This document shows positions 1 through 9,655 of a stretch of DNA of 64,000 bases, piece after piece. The DNA is from Streptomyces sp. Je 1-369 (GTDB taxonomy: Bacteria; Actinomycetota; Actinomycetes; Streptomycetales; Streptomycetaceae), in assembly GCF_026810505.1 (NCBI RefSeq), contig NZ_CP101750.1:6620514-6684513 (forward strand), written 5' to 3'. The notes under the pieces were generated by a model. The model was given only the letters and a program-made list of their open reading frames with translations. It searched no databases and was not told the origin of the DNA. Each line of letters opens with the position of its first letter. Position 1 is the first letter of the stretch. The translations under genes were made by a program, and so were the position numbers.

Positions 1-853
1 GTGAACGTACGAGGGTGAAGGCCGCGCCCTCCGGGTCCGCGACGGTCGCCATCCGGCCGTAGGACGCCTCCCAGGCGGGCTTGATGACGTGCCCGCCGAG
101 CTCGACGACCCGCTCCACCGCCTCGTCCACGTCGGCGACCTCGAAGTGCGTCATCCAGTGCGGGCCCCGGTCGCGCGGCAGCGCCTGGCCGAGGCCGTGC
201 ACGGACGCGACCGGGCGGCCGTCCACGTGCAGCGTCACGTAGTCGAGGTCCGCCGAGACGACGGCCTCCACGGTGCAGTCGAAAACGTTTTGGTAGAACT
301 TGACGACGCTGCTCGTCTCCAGCGTCAGGAGCTCGTTCCAGGTCGGCGTGCCCGGCCTGCCGACCACCGCGGTGCCCAGATGGGCCGCCGCCTGCCAGAG
401 GCCGAACACGGCGCCCATCGGGTCCGACGCGATCGCGAGACGCCCCGCGTCGCCCGCGTCGAGCGGGCCCACGCCGACCGTGCCGCCGCAGTGGCGCACC
501 GCCTCCGCCGTCGCGTCCGCGTCGTCCGTCGCCAGGTAGGTCGTCCAGGCGATGGGCAGGTGGCGGTCGGCGGGCAGTCGGCCGATGCCCGCCACCTCCT
601 GGCCGTCCAGCAGGGCCCGCACATAAGGTCCGAGTTGCTCGGGGCCCGGCCGGAATTCCCACCCGAAGAGTGACCCGTAGAACTCCTGGGTCGCGGGCAG
701 GTCGCGCGTCATCAGGCTCACCCAGCAGGGCGTACCGGGCCTGTGCCGGCCCGTCCCCCCGCTGTCCTGCCGCACTTTCCCGAAGGGGTCCGACGAGCTC
801 TGTTCCGCCGAGCTCTGTTCAGGGGAGACCCCATTCGCCCGCGCCTCGGTCAT
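1..853 (-). CDS. VOC (glyoxalase/bleomycin-resistance fold) protein, 3' end outside window
   Basis: About 284 codons are visible from the ATG at 853 to the window edge; the stop is outside. The start is chosen because GGAGAG lies just upstream. After a low-complexity N-terminus of about 35 residues come two tandem VOC modules. The first begins around WVSLMTRDLPATQEFYG and the second around TPTWNELLTLETSSVVKFY, ending with the typical MATVADPEGAAFTLVR. Two-module proteins of this type are common in Streptomyces and bind a metal or small hydrophobic ligand; the substrate cannot be read from sequence. The gene is divergent from the sulfurtransferase at 1112. The family call is firm and the function is unknown. 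Confidence 0.85.
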   Translation of the reverse strand, partial: MTEARANGVSPEQSSAEQSSSDPFGKVRQDSGGTGRHRPGTPCWVSLMTRDLPATQEFYGSLFGWEFRPGPEQLGPYVRALLDGQEVAGIGRLPADRHLPIAWTTYLATDDADATAEAVRHCGGTVGVGPLDAGDAGRLAIASDPMGAVFGLWQAAAHLGTAVVGRPGTPTWNELLTLETSSVVKFYQNVFDCTVEAVVSADLDYVTLHVDGRPVASVHGLGQALPRDRGPHWMTHFEVADVDEAVERVVELGGHVIKPAWEASYGRMATVADPEGAAFTLVRS

Positions 854-1111
854 CGTCACCCTCTCCTCGGCCTTCGTGTCGGCCGCTCGGTTCCTGTTCG
901 CATGTGCGCGCGGTAGCCGCGCCGCACCATCCGCTTCCCGCGGTAGATGCCCGATTTCTTGCTTCTCATCCGTGAACGCGTGAATGCCGGGCGATGTCCG
1001 TGCATCGAACAGGGCGTGCATGTTTCCATACGCCCCGTGTTCGGCCGTGTCCGGCGGAGCAGGGTAGCCGGACCTTGGCGGCGCGACTACCCCGTACGCA
1101 AGGATGGGGCC

Positions 1112-1939
1112 ATGAATGCCATCATCTCCGCATCCGAACTCGCCAGCGAGCTGGCGGGCGAGAATCCGCCGGTCCTGCTCGACGTCCGCTGGCACCACGA
1201 GGGCTCGCTGCGCTCCGCGTACGAGGAAGGCCACATCCCATCGGCCGCGTTCGTCGATCTCGACGCTGACCTGGCCGGCCCCGCTGGTGCCGGAGGCCGT
1301 CATCCCCTGCCCGACGTGGACCGCTTCGGCGCCGTGATGAGGGCGGCCGGGGTCTCCGAGGACCGGGGCGTCGTGGTGTACGACGGTGGCCAGAACTGGG
1401 CGGCGGCACGTCTGTGGTGGATGCTCCGCTGGACGGGTCACGCGGCCGTGCGCGTCCTTGACGGCGGTATCGACACATGGACGGGGCCGCTGGAGAAGGG
1501 GGCGGGTGCGGCTCCCGCCGAGGGCTCCTTCGTACCGGCGCCGAACAGCAAGGACCTGCTGGACGCGGACTCCGCCGCGGCCCTGGCCCGCTCCGGCCTG
1601 CTCCTGGACGCCCGCGCCGCCGAGCGCTACCGCGGCGAGGTGGAGCCGATCGACAGCGTGGCCGGACACATCCCCGGCGCGGTCTCGGCGCCCACTACGG
1701 AGAACGTCGATTCGGACGGTCGCTTCAAGTCCGCCGCCGAGCTGGCGGAGCGTTTCGAGAAGCTGGGCGCCGCCGACACCACGGAGATCGGCGTCTACTG
1801 CGGCTCGGGCGTCTCGGGCGCCCATGAGGTGCTCGCCCTTGCCGTGGCGGGCATTCCCGCCGCGCTGTACGTCGGCTCGTGGTCGGAGTGGTCGGCCGAC
1901 TCCGCGCGTCCCGTGGCGACGGGACCGGACCCGCAGTAG
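1112..1939 (+). CDS. Rhodanese-type sulfurtransferase (SseA-like)
   Basis: The protein has 275 residues and two rhodanese domains, the usual size for thiosulfate or 3-mercaptopyruvate sulfurtransferases. The N-terminal inactive domain starts at LLDVRWHHEGSLRSAYEEGH. The C-terminal catalytic domain contains LLDARAAERYRGE and the active-site loop VYCGSGVSGAHE, whose Cys would carry the persulfide. The loop CGSGVSG is nearer the SseA type than the CRKGVT loop of classic rhodanese. I start at the ATG at 1112 because the domain begins there; the upstream in-frame region is intergenic in character. It should be a cytoplasmic sulfur-transfer enzyme. A very strong palindrome follows the stop. Confidence 0.9.
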   Translation: MNAIISASELASELAGENPPVLLDVRWHHEGSLRSAYEEGHIPSAAFVDLDADLAGPAGAGGRHPLPDVDRFGAVMRAAGVSEDRGVVVYDGGQNWAAARLWWMLRWTGHAAVRVLDGGIDTWTGPLEKGAGAAPAEGSFVPAPNSKDLLDADSAAALARSGLLLDARAAERYRGEVEPIDSVAGHIPGAVSAPTTENVDSDGRFKSAAELAERFEKLGAADTTEIGVYCGSGVSGAHEVLALAVAGIPAALYVGSWSEWSADSARPVATGPDPQ

Positions 1940-1974
1940 CGCTTTTCGGGCCGCTGAGGCCGTCTCCAAGGCAG

Positions 1975-2026
1975 CTCTATGGAGAGGGGGTCCACACCGC
2001 GCGGTGTGGACCCCCTCTCCATAGAG
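1975..2026. terminator. Perfect 52-nt palindrome, bidirectional terminator
   Basis: Two 26-nt arms (1975-2000 and 2001-2026) are exact reverse complements with no spacer. They lie between the convergent sulfurtransferase and sepH genes and would fold to a very stable stem in either transcript. There is no clear U-tract, as is common in Streptomyces. Confidence 0.85.
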
Positions 2027-2042
2027 ACTGGCTGGTTTGCGG

Positions 2043-3155
2043 CTACTCCTGCTTCTTGCGGCGCGTGCCGAAGACGATCTCGTCCCAGCTCGGGACCGCC
2101 GCACGCCGGCCCGGTCGCACACCGTCGGCCTCCGCCTGACGGTCCGTCGAGCCGACGAGCCGGTCACGGTGGCTCGCCACCGAACGCGGCATGAGCACGT
2201 CCGCGTAGGCGGCGCCCGCTCCGGCTGCGGCCGGGGGCTCCTCGGCGTCCGGCTCCTGCTCGGGCTCCTCCGAGACGGGCGCGACGGGTGTGACGGACGG
2301 CGGCAGTTCCGCGGTGGCCGCCGAGGGGCGCTCGGGCACCACCATGTCGCCGCGGAAGCTCGGCACCGCCTCCAGGAGGCTGGTCAGGGAGTCGCGCTCC
2401 TGTTCGGCGACCGCGGCGCCCGCTCCGACCCCTTCCTCCGGCGGATCGGCGGGAGGCGCGGGGATGCTCGGGCGGTCCAGCTGACGGTCCAGGGCACGGT
2501 CGAGCGGCCGGTCCGAGGGGCGGTCCCTTGGCAGCCGGGCGATGCGCGGCACGAACGGGAAGCTGGGCTCGGGCGCGGCGATGTCGTCCGTCTCGCCGAT
2601 CAGCGAACGGGCCTCCTCGTCCACGGCCTGGACGAGCCGCCGTGGCGGGTCGTACGTCCAGCACGCGGAGTGCGGCTCGGTCGCGACGCGGTAGACGAGC
2701 AGGACTTCCCAGGTGCCGTCGTCACGGCGCCAGGAGTCCCACTGGACGGTCTCCTTGTCCGCGCCCCGCAGCAGGAGCCGTTCCTGGACGGCCTCGCCGA
2801 GCTGGGGTCCGGTGTTCTCGCCGGGGCGGCGTACGGGAGTCTTCCTGGCGCGCTCCGCCATGAAGGCGCGCTCGGCGAGCACGGGTCCTTCGAAGCGACG
2901 GACGCGGTCGACGGGGATGCCCGCGAGCTGGGCCACTTCTTCCGCGCTGGCACCGGCTCGTATACGTGCCTGGATGTCGCGGGGGCGGAGGTGGCTCTCC
3001 ACCTCGATTTCGATCTGTCCGAGTCGGGGCCTGTCGCCGCGGACGGCCGCACGCAGCCGTTCGTCGATCGGAAGCGTGTACTCCGTGCTGTCCGCAGCTT
3101 TCAGCACCAGCCGTGTGCCGTCGTTGCTGACGGCCACGACACGCAGTTCGGGCAT
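2043..3155 (-). CDS. sepH: Cell division protein SepH
   Basis: The protein has 370 residues. The N-terminal DUF3071/SepH domain (about 1-165) starts MPELRVVAVSNDGTRLVLK and contains a helix-turn-helix-like stretch (RPRDIQARIRAGASAEEVAQ). It is followed by a proline- and acid-rich linker and a short conserved C-terminal tail ending near PSWDEIVFGTRRKK. SepH of Streptomyces and mycobacteria binds FtsZ and promotes assembly of division septa. The start at 3155 is supported by GGGAGG seven bases upstream; the longer reading frame adds 29 residues that do not look like the family. The gene is monocistronic and convergent with the sulfurtransferase. Confidence 0.93.
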   Translation of the reverse strand: MPELRVVAVSNDGTRLVLKAADSTEYTLPIDERLRAAVRGDRPRLGQIEIEVESHLRPRDIQARIRAGASAEEVAQLAGIPVDRVRRFEGPVLAERAFMAERARKTPVRRPGENTGPQLGEAVQERLLLRGADKETVQWDSWRRDDGTWEVLLVYRVATEPHSACWTYDPPRRLVQAVDEEARSLIGETDDIAAPEPSFPFVPRIARLPRDRPSDRPLDRALDRQLDRPSIPAPPADPPEEGVGAGAAVAEQERDSLTSLLEAVPSFRGDMVVPERPSAATAELPPSVTPVAPVSEEPEQEPDAEEPPAAAGAGAAYADVLMPRSVASHRDRLVGSTDRQAEADGVRPGRRAAVPSWDEIVFGTRRKKQE

Positions 3156-3619
3156 GGGGACCTCCCGGGTGGTGCCTGCCGACGTCACGTGCGTCGCTGC
3201 TTCCGCTAGTCGAGTGTGGCCTGCCCGGGTGCAGCCTGCCACAACCTTGCCGAGTTGCCCGGCGTGTCGGGCAGGGGCCCTGGATCGCCGTTATGGCACG
3301 GTTACCTTTTCGCAACGCTAAGTGACGACGTTCGTCACCCTGTGCAGCGAGCCCCCCACCCGGCGGTCCTGGCAAGGTCCCGGGCACCCTGGCGGGAGAC
3401 CGGACCCAGGGCTCGCAACAGTACTCCATTCGGGCCACGCGGGTGGACCGCCGCGCCGCCGAACTTCTCTTGGAGGGCGGGAGTTGGCGCCCGCCCCTGC
3501 CCTGCGCCGCGCGTGCGCGGGTGGCGCACTTCACGGAAACGGCAGAAACGGAACTAATCACTTCGCCCATACGTCCCCTTCTCGTGTAGTCGGACGAGAA
3601 AGGCAGGCAAGGGTCGGAG
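3156..3619. promoter_or_regulatory. Divergent intergenic region between sepH and the membrane protein gene
   Basis: There is no gene here. It contains a 7-bp-arm palindrome, GTGACGA-CGT-TCGTCAC (3322-3338), an ECF-type promoter (3550-3575) for the rightward gene, and a small inverted repeat TTCTCGT/ACGAGAA (3579-3585 and 3594-3600) in the presumed leader. The palindrome is a candidate operator, but its owner is unknown. Confidence 0.5.
3550..3575 (+). promoter_or_regulatory. Putative ECF sigma promoter GGAAC-N17-CGTC
   Basis: GGAAC at 3550-3554 and CGTC at 3572-3575 are separated by 17 bases, 44 bp upstream of the membrane-protein start. This is the general shape of promoters read by ECF sigma factors such as SigE; the specific sigma factor is inferred. 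Confidence 0.45.
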
Positions 3620-4909
3620 ATGCGTGAAAAGCCGGATTCCGGCAAGGAGTCGAAGGACCAGGGGGAGCCGGAGGAGAAGCGGCGCCTCGATCTGAGTGTG
3701 CCGCAGGTGGCGGGGAGCGCCATCGCCGCGGTCGTGGCGGCGAAGCTCGCCTCGAACCTCGGTGTCTACGGGACGATCCTCGGCGCCGGTGTCGTGAGCG
3801 CGATCGCGACCTGTGGCGGTACCGTCTTCCAGCATTTCTTCAGGCGTACGGGCGAGCAGATACGTGACGTCACGGTGCAGGCCAAGCCGAAGGCGCGGCA
3901 GGTTCCGGTGACGGCCGCGGCGCAGGTGCCCGAGACATTCAGGACCTCCGCCAGAACCTCCGCCTATACGGGTGCTCTTGGCGCGACGGGGCCGGTGACC
4001 ACGACGTGGGGGCGACCGGAGACGGCCGCGCCCGGCACCGATGCCGACGCGACCGCGCTGCTGCCCACGGCCGGTGACGCGGATCCCGCGGCGGATCCCA
4101 CCACGGTGCTGCCCGCCGCGGGCACGGACCCCACTACGGTGCCGCCGCCCGCGGGCGACGCGGACGCCACGACGCTGCTGCCTTCGGCGGCGGCCGGTGC
4201 CGATGCCGAGAGGACGCAGCTCCTCGGGGCGGTCGACGCCACGCAGGCGCTGCCGCACGACGACGCCACGCGAGTGTTGCGCACCACGGGTCCCGCCCAG
4301 GTGCCGGCGCCGACGACGGCCTTCGAACCCGCGCTCCCTTCGGAGGAGTTCACCGAGGGCACCACGCACCGCACGCAGGTCCGCAGCTGGAAGCGGCCGT
4401 TGATCGCCGCGGCCGTCGTCTTCGGTGTCGCCATGGCGGGCATCACCACGTACGAGCTGGTGTCCGGCAAGGACCTCAGCGGCGGCGAGGGCACCACGAT
4501 CAGCAACGGCGTCTCGGGGCACAACTCCTCTTCGAGGAAGCAGCCCCCGCCCGCCGACGAGCCCTCCGGGCAGCCGTCGGACGACGGCACGCCGGGCACG
4601 GGTGACGGCTCCCAGAAGGGTGGCGACAACGCGTCGCAGGACCCGAACGGGACCGGCGGCGACAACTCGGGCAACGGCACGGGCGACAACAACGGCACCG
4701 GCAACGGCACCGACTCCGGCTCGAAGGACGACACCGGAAACGGCACCGGCACGGACCCGGACAAGGACAAGGGCGACGGCTCCGACTCCGGAGACGACGG
4801 TTCCAAGACGGATCCGACGCCCACGCCCACGCCGAGCCCGACGCCCGCGCCCTCGAAGGGCTCGGGCACCGGCGGCGAACCCCAGCAGGGCGGAACGCCC
4901 ACTCCGTAG
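3620..4909 (+). CDS. Conserved actinobacterial membrane protein, single span, disordered C-terminus
   Basis: The protein has 429 residues and no enzymatic domain that I recognise. Residues 29-66 form a glycine/alanine-rich hydrophobic segment (AGSAIAAVVAAKLASNLG). A long Thr/Ala/Pro-rich low-complexity stretch follows. A clear transmembrane helix lies at about 258-280 (PLIAAAVVFGVAMAGITTYE). The final ~130 residues are Gly/Asn/Asp/Thr-rich repeats ending in a Pro-Thr tail, as in cell-wall-spanning linkers. The topology suggests a cytoplasmic N-terminus and an extracytoplasmic disordered tail. The start is the ATG at 3620 with GGTCGGAG upstream. An ECF-type promoter upstream would fit an envelope-stress role, which is inference. 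Confidence 0.75.
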   Translation: MREKPDSGKESKDQGEPEEKRRLDLSVPQVAGSAIAAVVAAKLASNLGVYGTILGAGVVSAIATCGGTVFQHFFRRTGEQIRDVTVQAKPKARQVPVTAAAQVPETFRTSARTSAYTGALGATGPVTTTWGRPETAAPGTDADATALLPTAGDADPAADPTTVLPAAGTDPTTVPPPAGDADATTLLPSAAAGADAERTQLLGAVDATQALPHDDATRVLRTTGPAQVPAPTTAFEPALPSEEFTEGTTHRTQVRSWKRPLIAAAVVFGVAMAGITTYELVSGKDLSGGEGTTISNGVSGHNSSSRKQPPPADEPSGQPSDDGTPGTGDGSQKGGDNASQDPNGTGGDNSGNGTGDNNGTGNGTDSGSKDDTGNGTGTDPDKDKGDGSDSGDDGSKTDPTPTPTPSPTPAPSKGSGTGGEPQQGGTPTP

Positions 4910-4916
4910 AGGAGTG

Positions 4917-6242
4917 TCAGGCGCCGAGGACCCGCCGTAGATAGCCGTTGCCGAACAGGCGGTCCGGGTCGAGGCGGTCGCGCAGGGCGGTGAACTCGCC
5001 GAAGCGGGGGTACTCCTTGGAGAAGTACTCCGCGTCGCGCGTGTGCACCTTGCCCCAGTGCGGCCGCCCCTCGTGCGCGGTGAAGATCCGCTCGGCGGCC
5101 GCGAAGTACGCCTGGTAGGGCGTGCCCCGGTACATGTGGACGGCGATGTACGCGGTCTCCCGGCCCGACGCCGTGGAGAGCGTGATGTCGTCGGCGGGCG
5201 CCGTGCGTACCTCCACGGGGAAGCTGATCCGCAGCCGCGAGCGGTCCACCATCGTCTTCAGCTCGCGCAGGGTCGCCACGAGGGCGTCGCGCGGAACGGC
5301 GTACTCCATCTCCATGAACCGCACCCGGCGCGGGCTGGTGAAGACCTTGTAGGGGATGTCCGTGTACGTCCGCGCGGAGAGCGCCTTGCTGGAGACCTTG
5401 GCGATGCCGGGGATGGCGGCGGGGAAGGCCCGGCCCACGGAATTGACCACTTGGAAGAGGCCGTTGGAGAGCAACTCGTCGTCCACGAAGGCGCTGACCT
5501 TGCCGGGCGGGGCAGCGGGCCCCGGGCTGCGGTTGTTGCGCTTGGTGTTGCAATTGCCGGTGTGCGGGAACCAGTAGAACTCGAAGTGCTCGTTCTCGGT
5601 GACGAGAGCATCGAAGTCGTCGGTGACCTTGTCGAAGGCCATCGGCTCCTCACGGGCCGTCAGGAAGAAGATCGGCTCGACGTGGAAGGTGATCGCGGTG
5701 ATCACACCGAGCGCGCCGAGTCCTGTGCGCGCGGCGGCGAAGACGTCGGGATTCTCGTCGGCGGAGCAGGTCAGGACCGTGCCGTCCGCGATGACCAGTT
5801 CGAGGCCCGCGATCTGGGCGGCGATCGAGGCCGACTCGCGGCCCGTGCCGTGCGTGCCGGTGCTGATGGCCCCGGAGACGGTCTGCTCCATGATGTCGCC
5901 CATGTTCGTGAGCGACAGGCCCTCCCGGGCGAGCGCCACGTTCAGGCGCTTCAGCGGGGTGCCGGCCTCCACGGTGACCGTGCCCGCGGCGCGGTCGATG
6001 CCGCGGATGCCGGTCAGCAGATCGGGGCGTATCAGGAGGCCGTCGGTCGAGGCGGCCGCCGTGAAGGAGTGCCCCGTGCCGACGGGCTTCGCCTTGAGGC
6101 CGTCCTCCCTGGCCCGGCGCAGGGCGGCCGCGAGTTCGTCGACCGAGGCGGGGGTGGCCTCCCGGGCCGGTCGCGCGGTGACGTTGCCCGCCCAGTTACG
6201 CCACGTCGATGTGGTCTTCCCGCTGCCCGTGCCCGTGCTCAT
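4917..6242 (-). CDS. D-arabinono-1,4-lactone oxidase family FAD-linked oxidoreductase
   Basis: The protein has 441 residues. The N-terminal FAD_binding_4 (PP-loop) domain carries PVGTGHSFT, whose His is the usual covalent FAD site of the aldonolactone-oxidase/VAO family, and the loop SGAISTGTHGTG. The C-terminal ALO domain ends with RPHWGKVHTRDAEYFSKEY and LDPDRLFGNGYL. The family oxidises sugar lactones or alditols with O2. The exact substrate, and whether the product is an ascorbate-like compound, cannot be told from sequence. It is downstream of the MFS gene and overlaps its 3' end by 47 bp, so the two are probably co-transcribed. Confidence 0.88.
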   Translation of the reverse strand: MSTGTGSGKTTSTWRNWAGNVTARPAREATPASVDELAAALRRAREDGLKAKPVGTGHSFTAAASTDGLLIRPDLLTGIRGIDRAAGTVTVEAGTPLKRLNVALAREGLSLTNMGDIMEQTVSGAISTGTHGTGRESASIAAQIAGLELVIADGTVLTCSADENPDVFAAARTGLGALGVITAITFHVEPIFFLTAREEPMAFDKVTDDFDALVTENEHFEFYWFPHTGNCNTKRNNRSPGPAAPPGKVSAFVDDELLSNGLFQVVNSVGRAFPAAIPGIAKVSSKALSARTYTDIPYKVFTSPRRVRFMEMEYAVPRDALVATLRELKTMVDRSRLRISFPVEVRTAPADDITLSTASGRETAYIAVHMYRGTPYQAYFAAAERIFTAHEGRPHWGKVHTRDAEYFSKEYPRFGEFTALRDRLDPDRLFGNGYLRRVLGA

Positions 6243-7440
6243 GGGACCCTCCCCGTTGCGGAACCGGCCGCTTCAGCCGGCGATACCCCAGGAATCCGAC
6301 CGCGGCCGCGACGGCTCCGGAGATCCCCGGTACCCCGTACCCGGCCCCCGACCCCGCGGCGTCGATGACCCAGCCGGCCGCGGAGGAGCCGAGCGCGACG
6401 CCGACCGCGAGCCCCGTGCTCACCCACGTCATGCCCTCGGTCAGTTTCGCGCGTGGTACGTGCTGCTCGACGAGGGCCATCGTCGTGATCATCGTCGGCG
6501 CGATGGAGAGGCCCGCCACGAACAACGCCACGGCCAGAAACGGCAGGTTCCCGACCAGTTGCAGCGGGATCATACTCACGGCCATCGCACAGACACCCAG
6601 CAGCCACCTGGGGGCGGGCGACCCCTTGAAGTGCACGAGCCCGAAGGCCGCGCCGGCCACGCAGGAGCCGAGCGCGTAGACCGCGAGGACCAGGCTCGCC
6701 GCGGACTTGTGACCCTGGTCCTCCGCGTACGCCACGGTCACCACGTCGATCGACCCGAAGATCGCGCCGGTCGCGACGAACGTGGCGACCAGCACCTGTA
6801 GCCCCCCGCTGCGGAGCGCCGACTCCTTGGTGTGGTGCTCGCGCGGGTGCGGCACCGGCTCGGTGGCCCGCTGCGCCGTCAGCCAGAAGACACCCGCGGC
6901 CAGGAAGGCGCCCGCGAGCAGCGGTCCGGCCTCGGGGAACCACACAGTGGAGAGCCCGATCGAGATGATCGGCCCGAAGATGAAGCAGACCTCGTCCACC
7001 ACCGACTCGAAGGAGTACGCGGTGTGGAGCTGCGGGGTGCCGCGGTACAGGACGGCCCAGCGCGCCCGGATCATCGAGCCCACGCTCGGCACGCAGCCGA
7101 CCAGCGCGGCGAAGACGAACAGCGTCCAGTCGGCCGTCTCGAACTTCGCGCAGAGCAGCAGCCCCGCGACCGCGGCAAGGGACACGAGCGTCGCGGGGCG
7201 GAGCACCCGGCGCTGGCCGTACCGGTCGACGAGCCGGGAGATCTGCGGCCCGATCGCCGCCGCGGACAGTGCCACGGTGGCGGACAGCGCGCCCGCGAGG
7301 CCGTACCTGCCGGTCAGCTGGGACACCATGGTCACGATGCCGATGCCCATCATCGACAGCGGCATGCGGCCGAGGAACCCGGCGGTGGAGAACGCCTTGG
7401 TGCCGGGGGCGGCGAAGAGGGCGCGGTAGGGGCTGGGCAC
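6196..7440 (-). CDS. MFS transporter
   Basis: The protein has 414 residues and about twelve hydrophobic spans. Motif-A-like [15 protein letters not shown] follows the second or third span, typical of the major facilitator superfamily. The chosen start is the GTG at 7440 with GGAG six bases upstream, giving [17 protein letters not shown]; the longer frame upstream is proline-rich and unconvincing. The C-terminus is His/Gly-rich ([14 protein letters not shown]) and is encoded in the region that overlaps the oxidase start. The drug or metabolite carried is unknown. The gene is divergent from hemH. Confidence 0.85.
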   Translation of the reverse strand: MPSPYRALFAAPGTKAFSTAGFLGRMPLSMMGIGIVTMVSQLTGRYGLAGALSATVALSAAAIGPQISRLVDRYGQRRVLRPATLVSLAAVAGLLLCAKFETADWTLFVFAALVGCVPSVGSMIRARWAVLYRGTPQLHTAYSFESVVDEVCFIFGPIISIGLSTVWFPEAGPLLAGAFLAAGVFWLTAQRATEPVPHPREHHTKESALRSGGLQVLVATFVATGAIFGSIDVVTVAYAEDQGHKSAASLVLAVYALGSCVAGAAFGLVHFKGSPAPRWLLGVCAMAVSMIPLQLVGNLPFLAVALFVAGLSIAPTMITTMALVEQHVPRAKLTEGMTWVSTGLAVGVALGSSAAGWVIDAAGSGAGYGVPGISGAVAAAVGFLGYRRLKRPVPQRGGSHEHGHGQREDHIDVA

Positions 7441-7618
7441 GTGGGACTCCGCTGAAACGCCGGGGCGGCTCCCGGCGGGAGGTCCCGGTAAGGCATGAAG
7501 ATGGTCGATACAGCTTACGGCTCCTGCGGGGTCCGGTGCACCGTGATTTCCGGGCCTGGCGCCCACCGTTGTTTTTCCGGACGGCGGAGGCCGTTTTCCG
7601 CCTGTCAGTGGTGGGTGG

Positions 7619-7631
7619 CAGGATCGGATAC
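7619..7631 (+). promoter_or_regulatory. Putative -10 box of a leaderless hemH transcript
   Basis: CAGGAT (7619-7624) is followed by seven bases and then the hemH ATG at 7632. No Shine-Dalgarno sequence precedes that ATG. Spacing of this kind puts the transcription start at or next to the start codon. Confidence 0.4.
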
Positions 7632-8759
7632 ATGTCCGATGCGCTGGATCCCACTCCGTATGACGCCCTGCTGCTGCTCTCGTTCGGCGGCCCCGAAGGC
7701 CCGGACGACGTCGTCCCGTTCCTGGAGAACGTGACGCGCGGGCGCGGCATCCCCAAGGAGCGGCTCAAGGAGGTGGGGCAGCACTACTTCCTGTTCGGCG
7801 GGGTCAGCCCCATCAACGACCAGAACCGCGCCCTGCTCGACGCCCTGCGCAAGGACTTCGCGGAGCACGGCCTGGACCTGCCGGTCTACTGGGGCAACCG
7901 CAACTGGGCGCCCTACCTGACCGACACCCTGCGCGAGATGGTCACCGACGGCCACCGCCGCATCCTCGTCCTGGCCACCAGCGCGTACGCCTCGTACTCG
8001 GGCTGCCGTCAGTACCGCGAGAACCTCGCCGACTCCCTCGCCGTCCTGGAGTCCGAGGGCCTGGAGCTGCCGAAGATCGACAAACTCCGGCACTACTTCA
8101 ACCACCCCGGCTTCGTACGCCCCATGATCGACGGAGTCCTGAAGTCGCTCGCCGACCTTCCCGACGACGTGCGGGACGGCGCGCACCTCGCGTTCACCAC
8201 GCACTCGATCCCCGACGCGGCGGCGGACACCTCAGGCCCCGTCGAGGACCACGGCGACGGCGGTGCGTACGTCAAGGAGCACCTGGACGTGGCCCGCCTC
8301 ATCGCCGACGTCGTCCACGAGGAGACCGGCACCGAGCACCCCTGGCAGCTCGTCTACCAGTCCCGCAGCGGCGCCCCCCACATCCCGTGGCTGGAGCCCG
8401 ACATCTGCGACCACCTGGAGGAGCGGCACGGCGCCGGAGTCCCCGCCGTCGTCATGGTCCCCATCGGCTTCGTGTCGGACCACATGGAGGTCCTGTACGA
8501 CCTCGACACCGAGGCCGAGGCCAAGGCCGCGGAGCTCGGCCTCCCGGTCCGGCGCTCGGCGACCGTCGGAGCCGACCCGCGCTTCGCCGCGGCCATCCGG
8601 GACCTGGTCCTGGAGCGCGCCGCCGCCGAGAGCGGCACACCCGTGAACCCCTGCGCCCTGGGCTCTCTCGGCGCGAGCCACAACCTCTGCCCGGTCGGCT
8701 GCTGCCCCGCCCGCGCCCCGAAGCCCGCCGCCGCGGGCGCCGACAGCCCGTACGCGTAA
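7632..8759 (+). CDS. hemH: Ferrochelatase (coproporphyrin III ferrochelatase type)
   Basis: The protein has 375 residues, normal for actinobacteria. It opens with [18 protein letters not shown], contains [13 protein letters not shown] with the catalytic His of the family, and [19 protein letters not shown] with the conserved acid. The C-terminus has four cysteines ([15 protein letters not shown]), consistent with the [2Fe-2S] cluster known in actinobacterial enzymes. In this phylum the enzyme inserts iron into coproporphyrin III in the coproporphyrin-dependent haem pathway. There is no ribosome-binding site, so the mRNA may be leaderless. The inositol-monophosphatase-family gene follows after 11 bp and is probably co-transcribed. 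Confidence 0.95.
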   Translation: MSDALDPTPYDALLLLSFGGPEGPDDVVPFLENVTRGRGIPKERLKEVGQHYFLFGGVSPINDQNRALLDALRKDFAEHGLDLPVYWGNRNWAPYLTDTLREMVTDGHRRILVLATSAYASYSGCRQYRENLADSLAVLESEGLELPKIDKLRHYFNHPGFVRPMIDGVLKSLADLPDDVRDGAHLAFTTHSIPDAAADTSGPVEDHGDGGAYVKEHLDVARLIADVVHEETGTEHPWQLVYQSRSGAPHIPWLEPDICDHLEERHGAGVPAVVMVPIGFVSDHMEVLYDLDTEAEAKAAELGLPVRRSATVGADPRFAAAIRDLVLERAAAESGTPVNPCALGSLGASHNLCPVGCCPARAPKPAAAGADSPYA

Positions 8760-8770
8760 GGACCCCAGCC

Positions 8771-9610
8771 GTGACCCACGTGACCTTCCCGACCGACGCC
8801 CCGGCCGGCGACCCGAACGGCCTCAAGGCCGAACTCCTCGCCGTCGCCCTGGAGGCCGCACACCGCGCCGGGACCTTCCTGCGCGACGGACGCCCCGACG
8901 ACCTCGGCGTGGCCGCCACCAAGTCCAGCGCCGTCGACGTCGTCACCGAGATGGACATCGCCTCCGAGAAGCTGATCACCGACTTCCTCGCGGAGCGCAG
9001 GCCGGCCGACGGCGTCCTCGGCGAGGAGGGCGCGAGCTCCGAAGGGAGCAGCGGCGTCCAGTGGGTCATCGACCCCATCGACGGCACCGTCAACTACCTC
9101 TACGGCCGCCCCGACTGGTCCGTGTCCATCGCCGCCCGCAAGGACGGCGAGACGCTCGTCGGGGTCGTGCACGCCCCGATGCGCGGGGAGACGTACCGCG
9201 CGGTCCTCGGAGAGGGCGCCCACATCAACGACACACCCGCGCGCGTGCGCCCCGCCCCCTCCCTCGACCAGGCCCTGATCGGCACCGGTTTCGGGTACAT
9301 CGCCGAGCGCCGCGCCCAGCAGGCCGAGGTGGCCCGCCACCTCATCCCGAAGGTGCGCGACATCCGGCGCGCCGGATCGGCCGCCATCGACCTGTGCGAC
9401 GTCGCGGTGGGACGGCTCGACGCGTACTACGAGCGGGGGCTCAACCCCTGGGACTTCGCGGCGGGCGACCTCGTCGCGCGGGAAGCGGGCGCCCTGACCG
9501 GTGGCCGCCCCGGAGAGGCCCTCTCGGGCGAGCTGGCCGTCGCCGCCCCGCCCGCCCTCTTCGAGACGCTCCAGGGCCTCCTGGAGGACCTCGGCGCCTG
9601 GCACGACTGA
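8771..9610 (+). CDS. Inositol monophosphatase family protein (SuhB-like)
   Basis: The protein has 279 residues from the GTG at 8771. It has the complete metal-binding signatures of the family: GEEG, WVIDPIDGTVNY (DPxDGTxN) and NPWDFAAGDLVAREAG (WDxAAG). It should be a Mg-dependent, Li-sensitive phosphatase of inositol-1-phosphate or a related phosphoester such as histidinol phosphate or 3'-phosphoadenosine 5'-phosphate. Substrate choice within the family is not readable from sequence. The gene lies 11 bp after hemH and is closed by a strong hairpin at 9656. Confidence 0.9.
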   Translation: MTHVTFPTDAPAGDPNGLKAELLAVALEAAHRAGTFLRDGRPDDLGVAATKSSAVDVVTEMDIASEKLITDFLAERRPADGVLGEEGASSEGSSGVQWVIDPIDGTVNYLYGRPDWSVSIAARKDGETLVGVVHAPMRGETYRAVLGEGAHINDTPARVRPAPSLDQALIGTGFGYIAERRAQQAEVARHLIPKVRDIRRAGSAAIDLCDVAVGRLDAYYERGLNPWDFAAGDLVAREAGALTGGRPGEALSGELAVAAPPALFETLQGLLEDLGAWHD

Positions 9611-9655
9611 GGCGCCCGCGTAGGCGGCCCGGATAGACAGCTCGCGTAGACGGAA

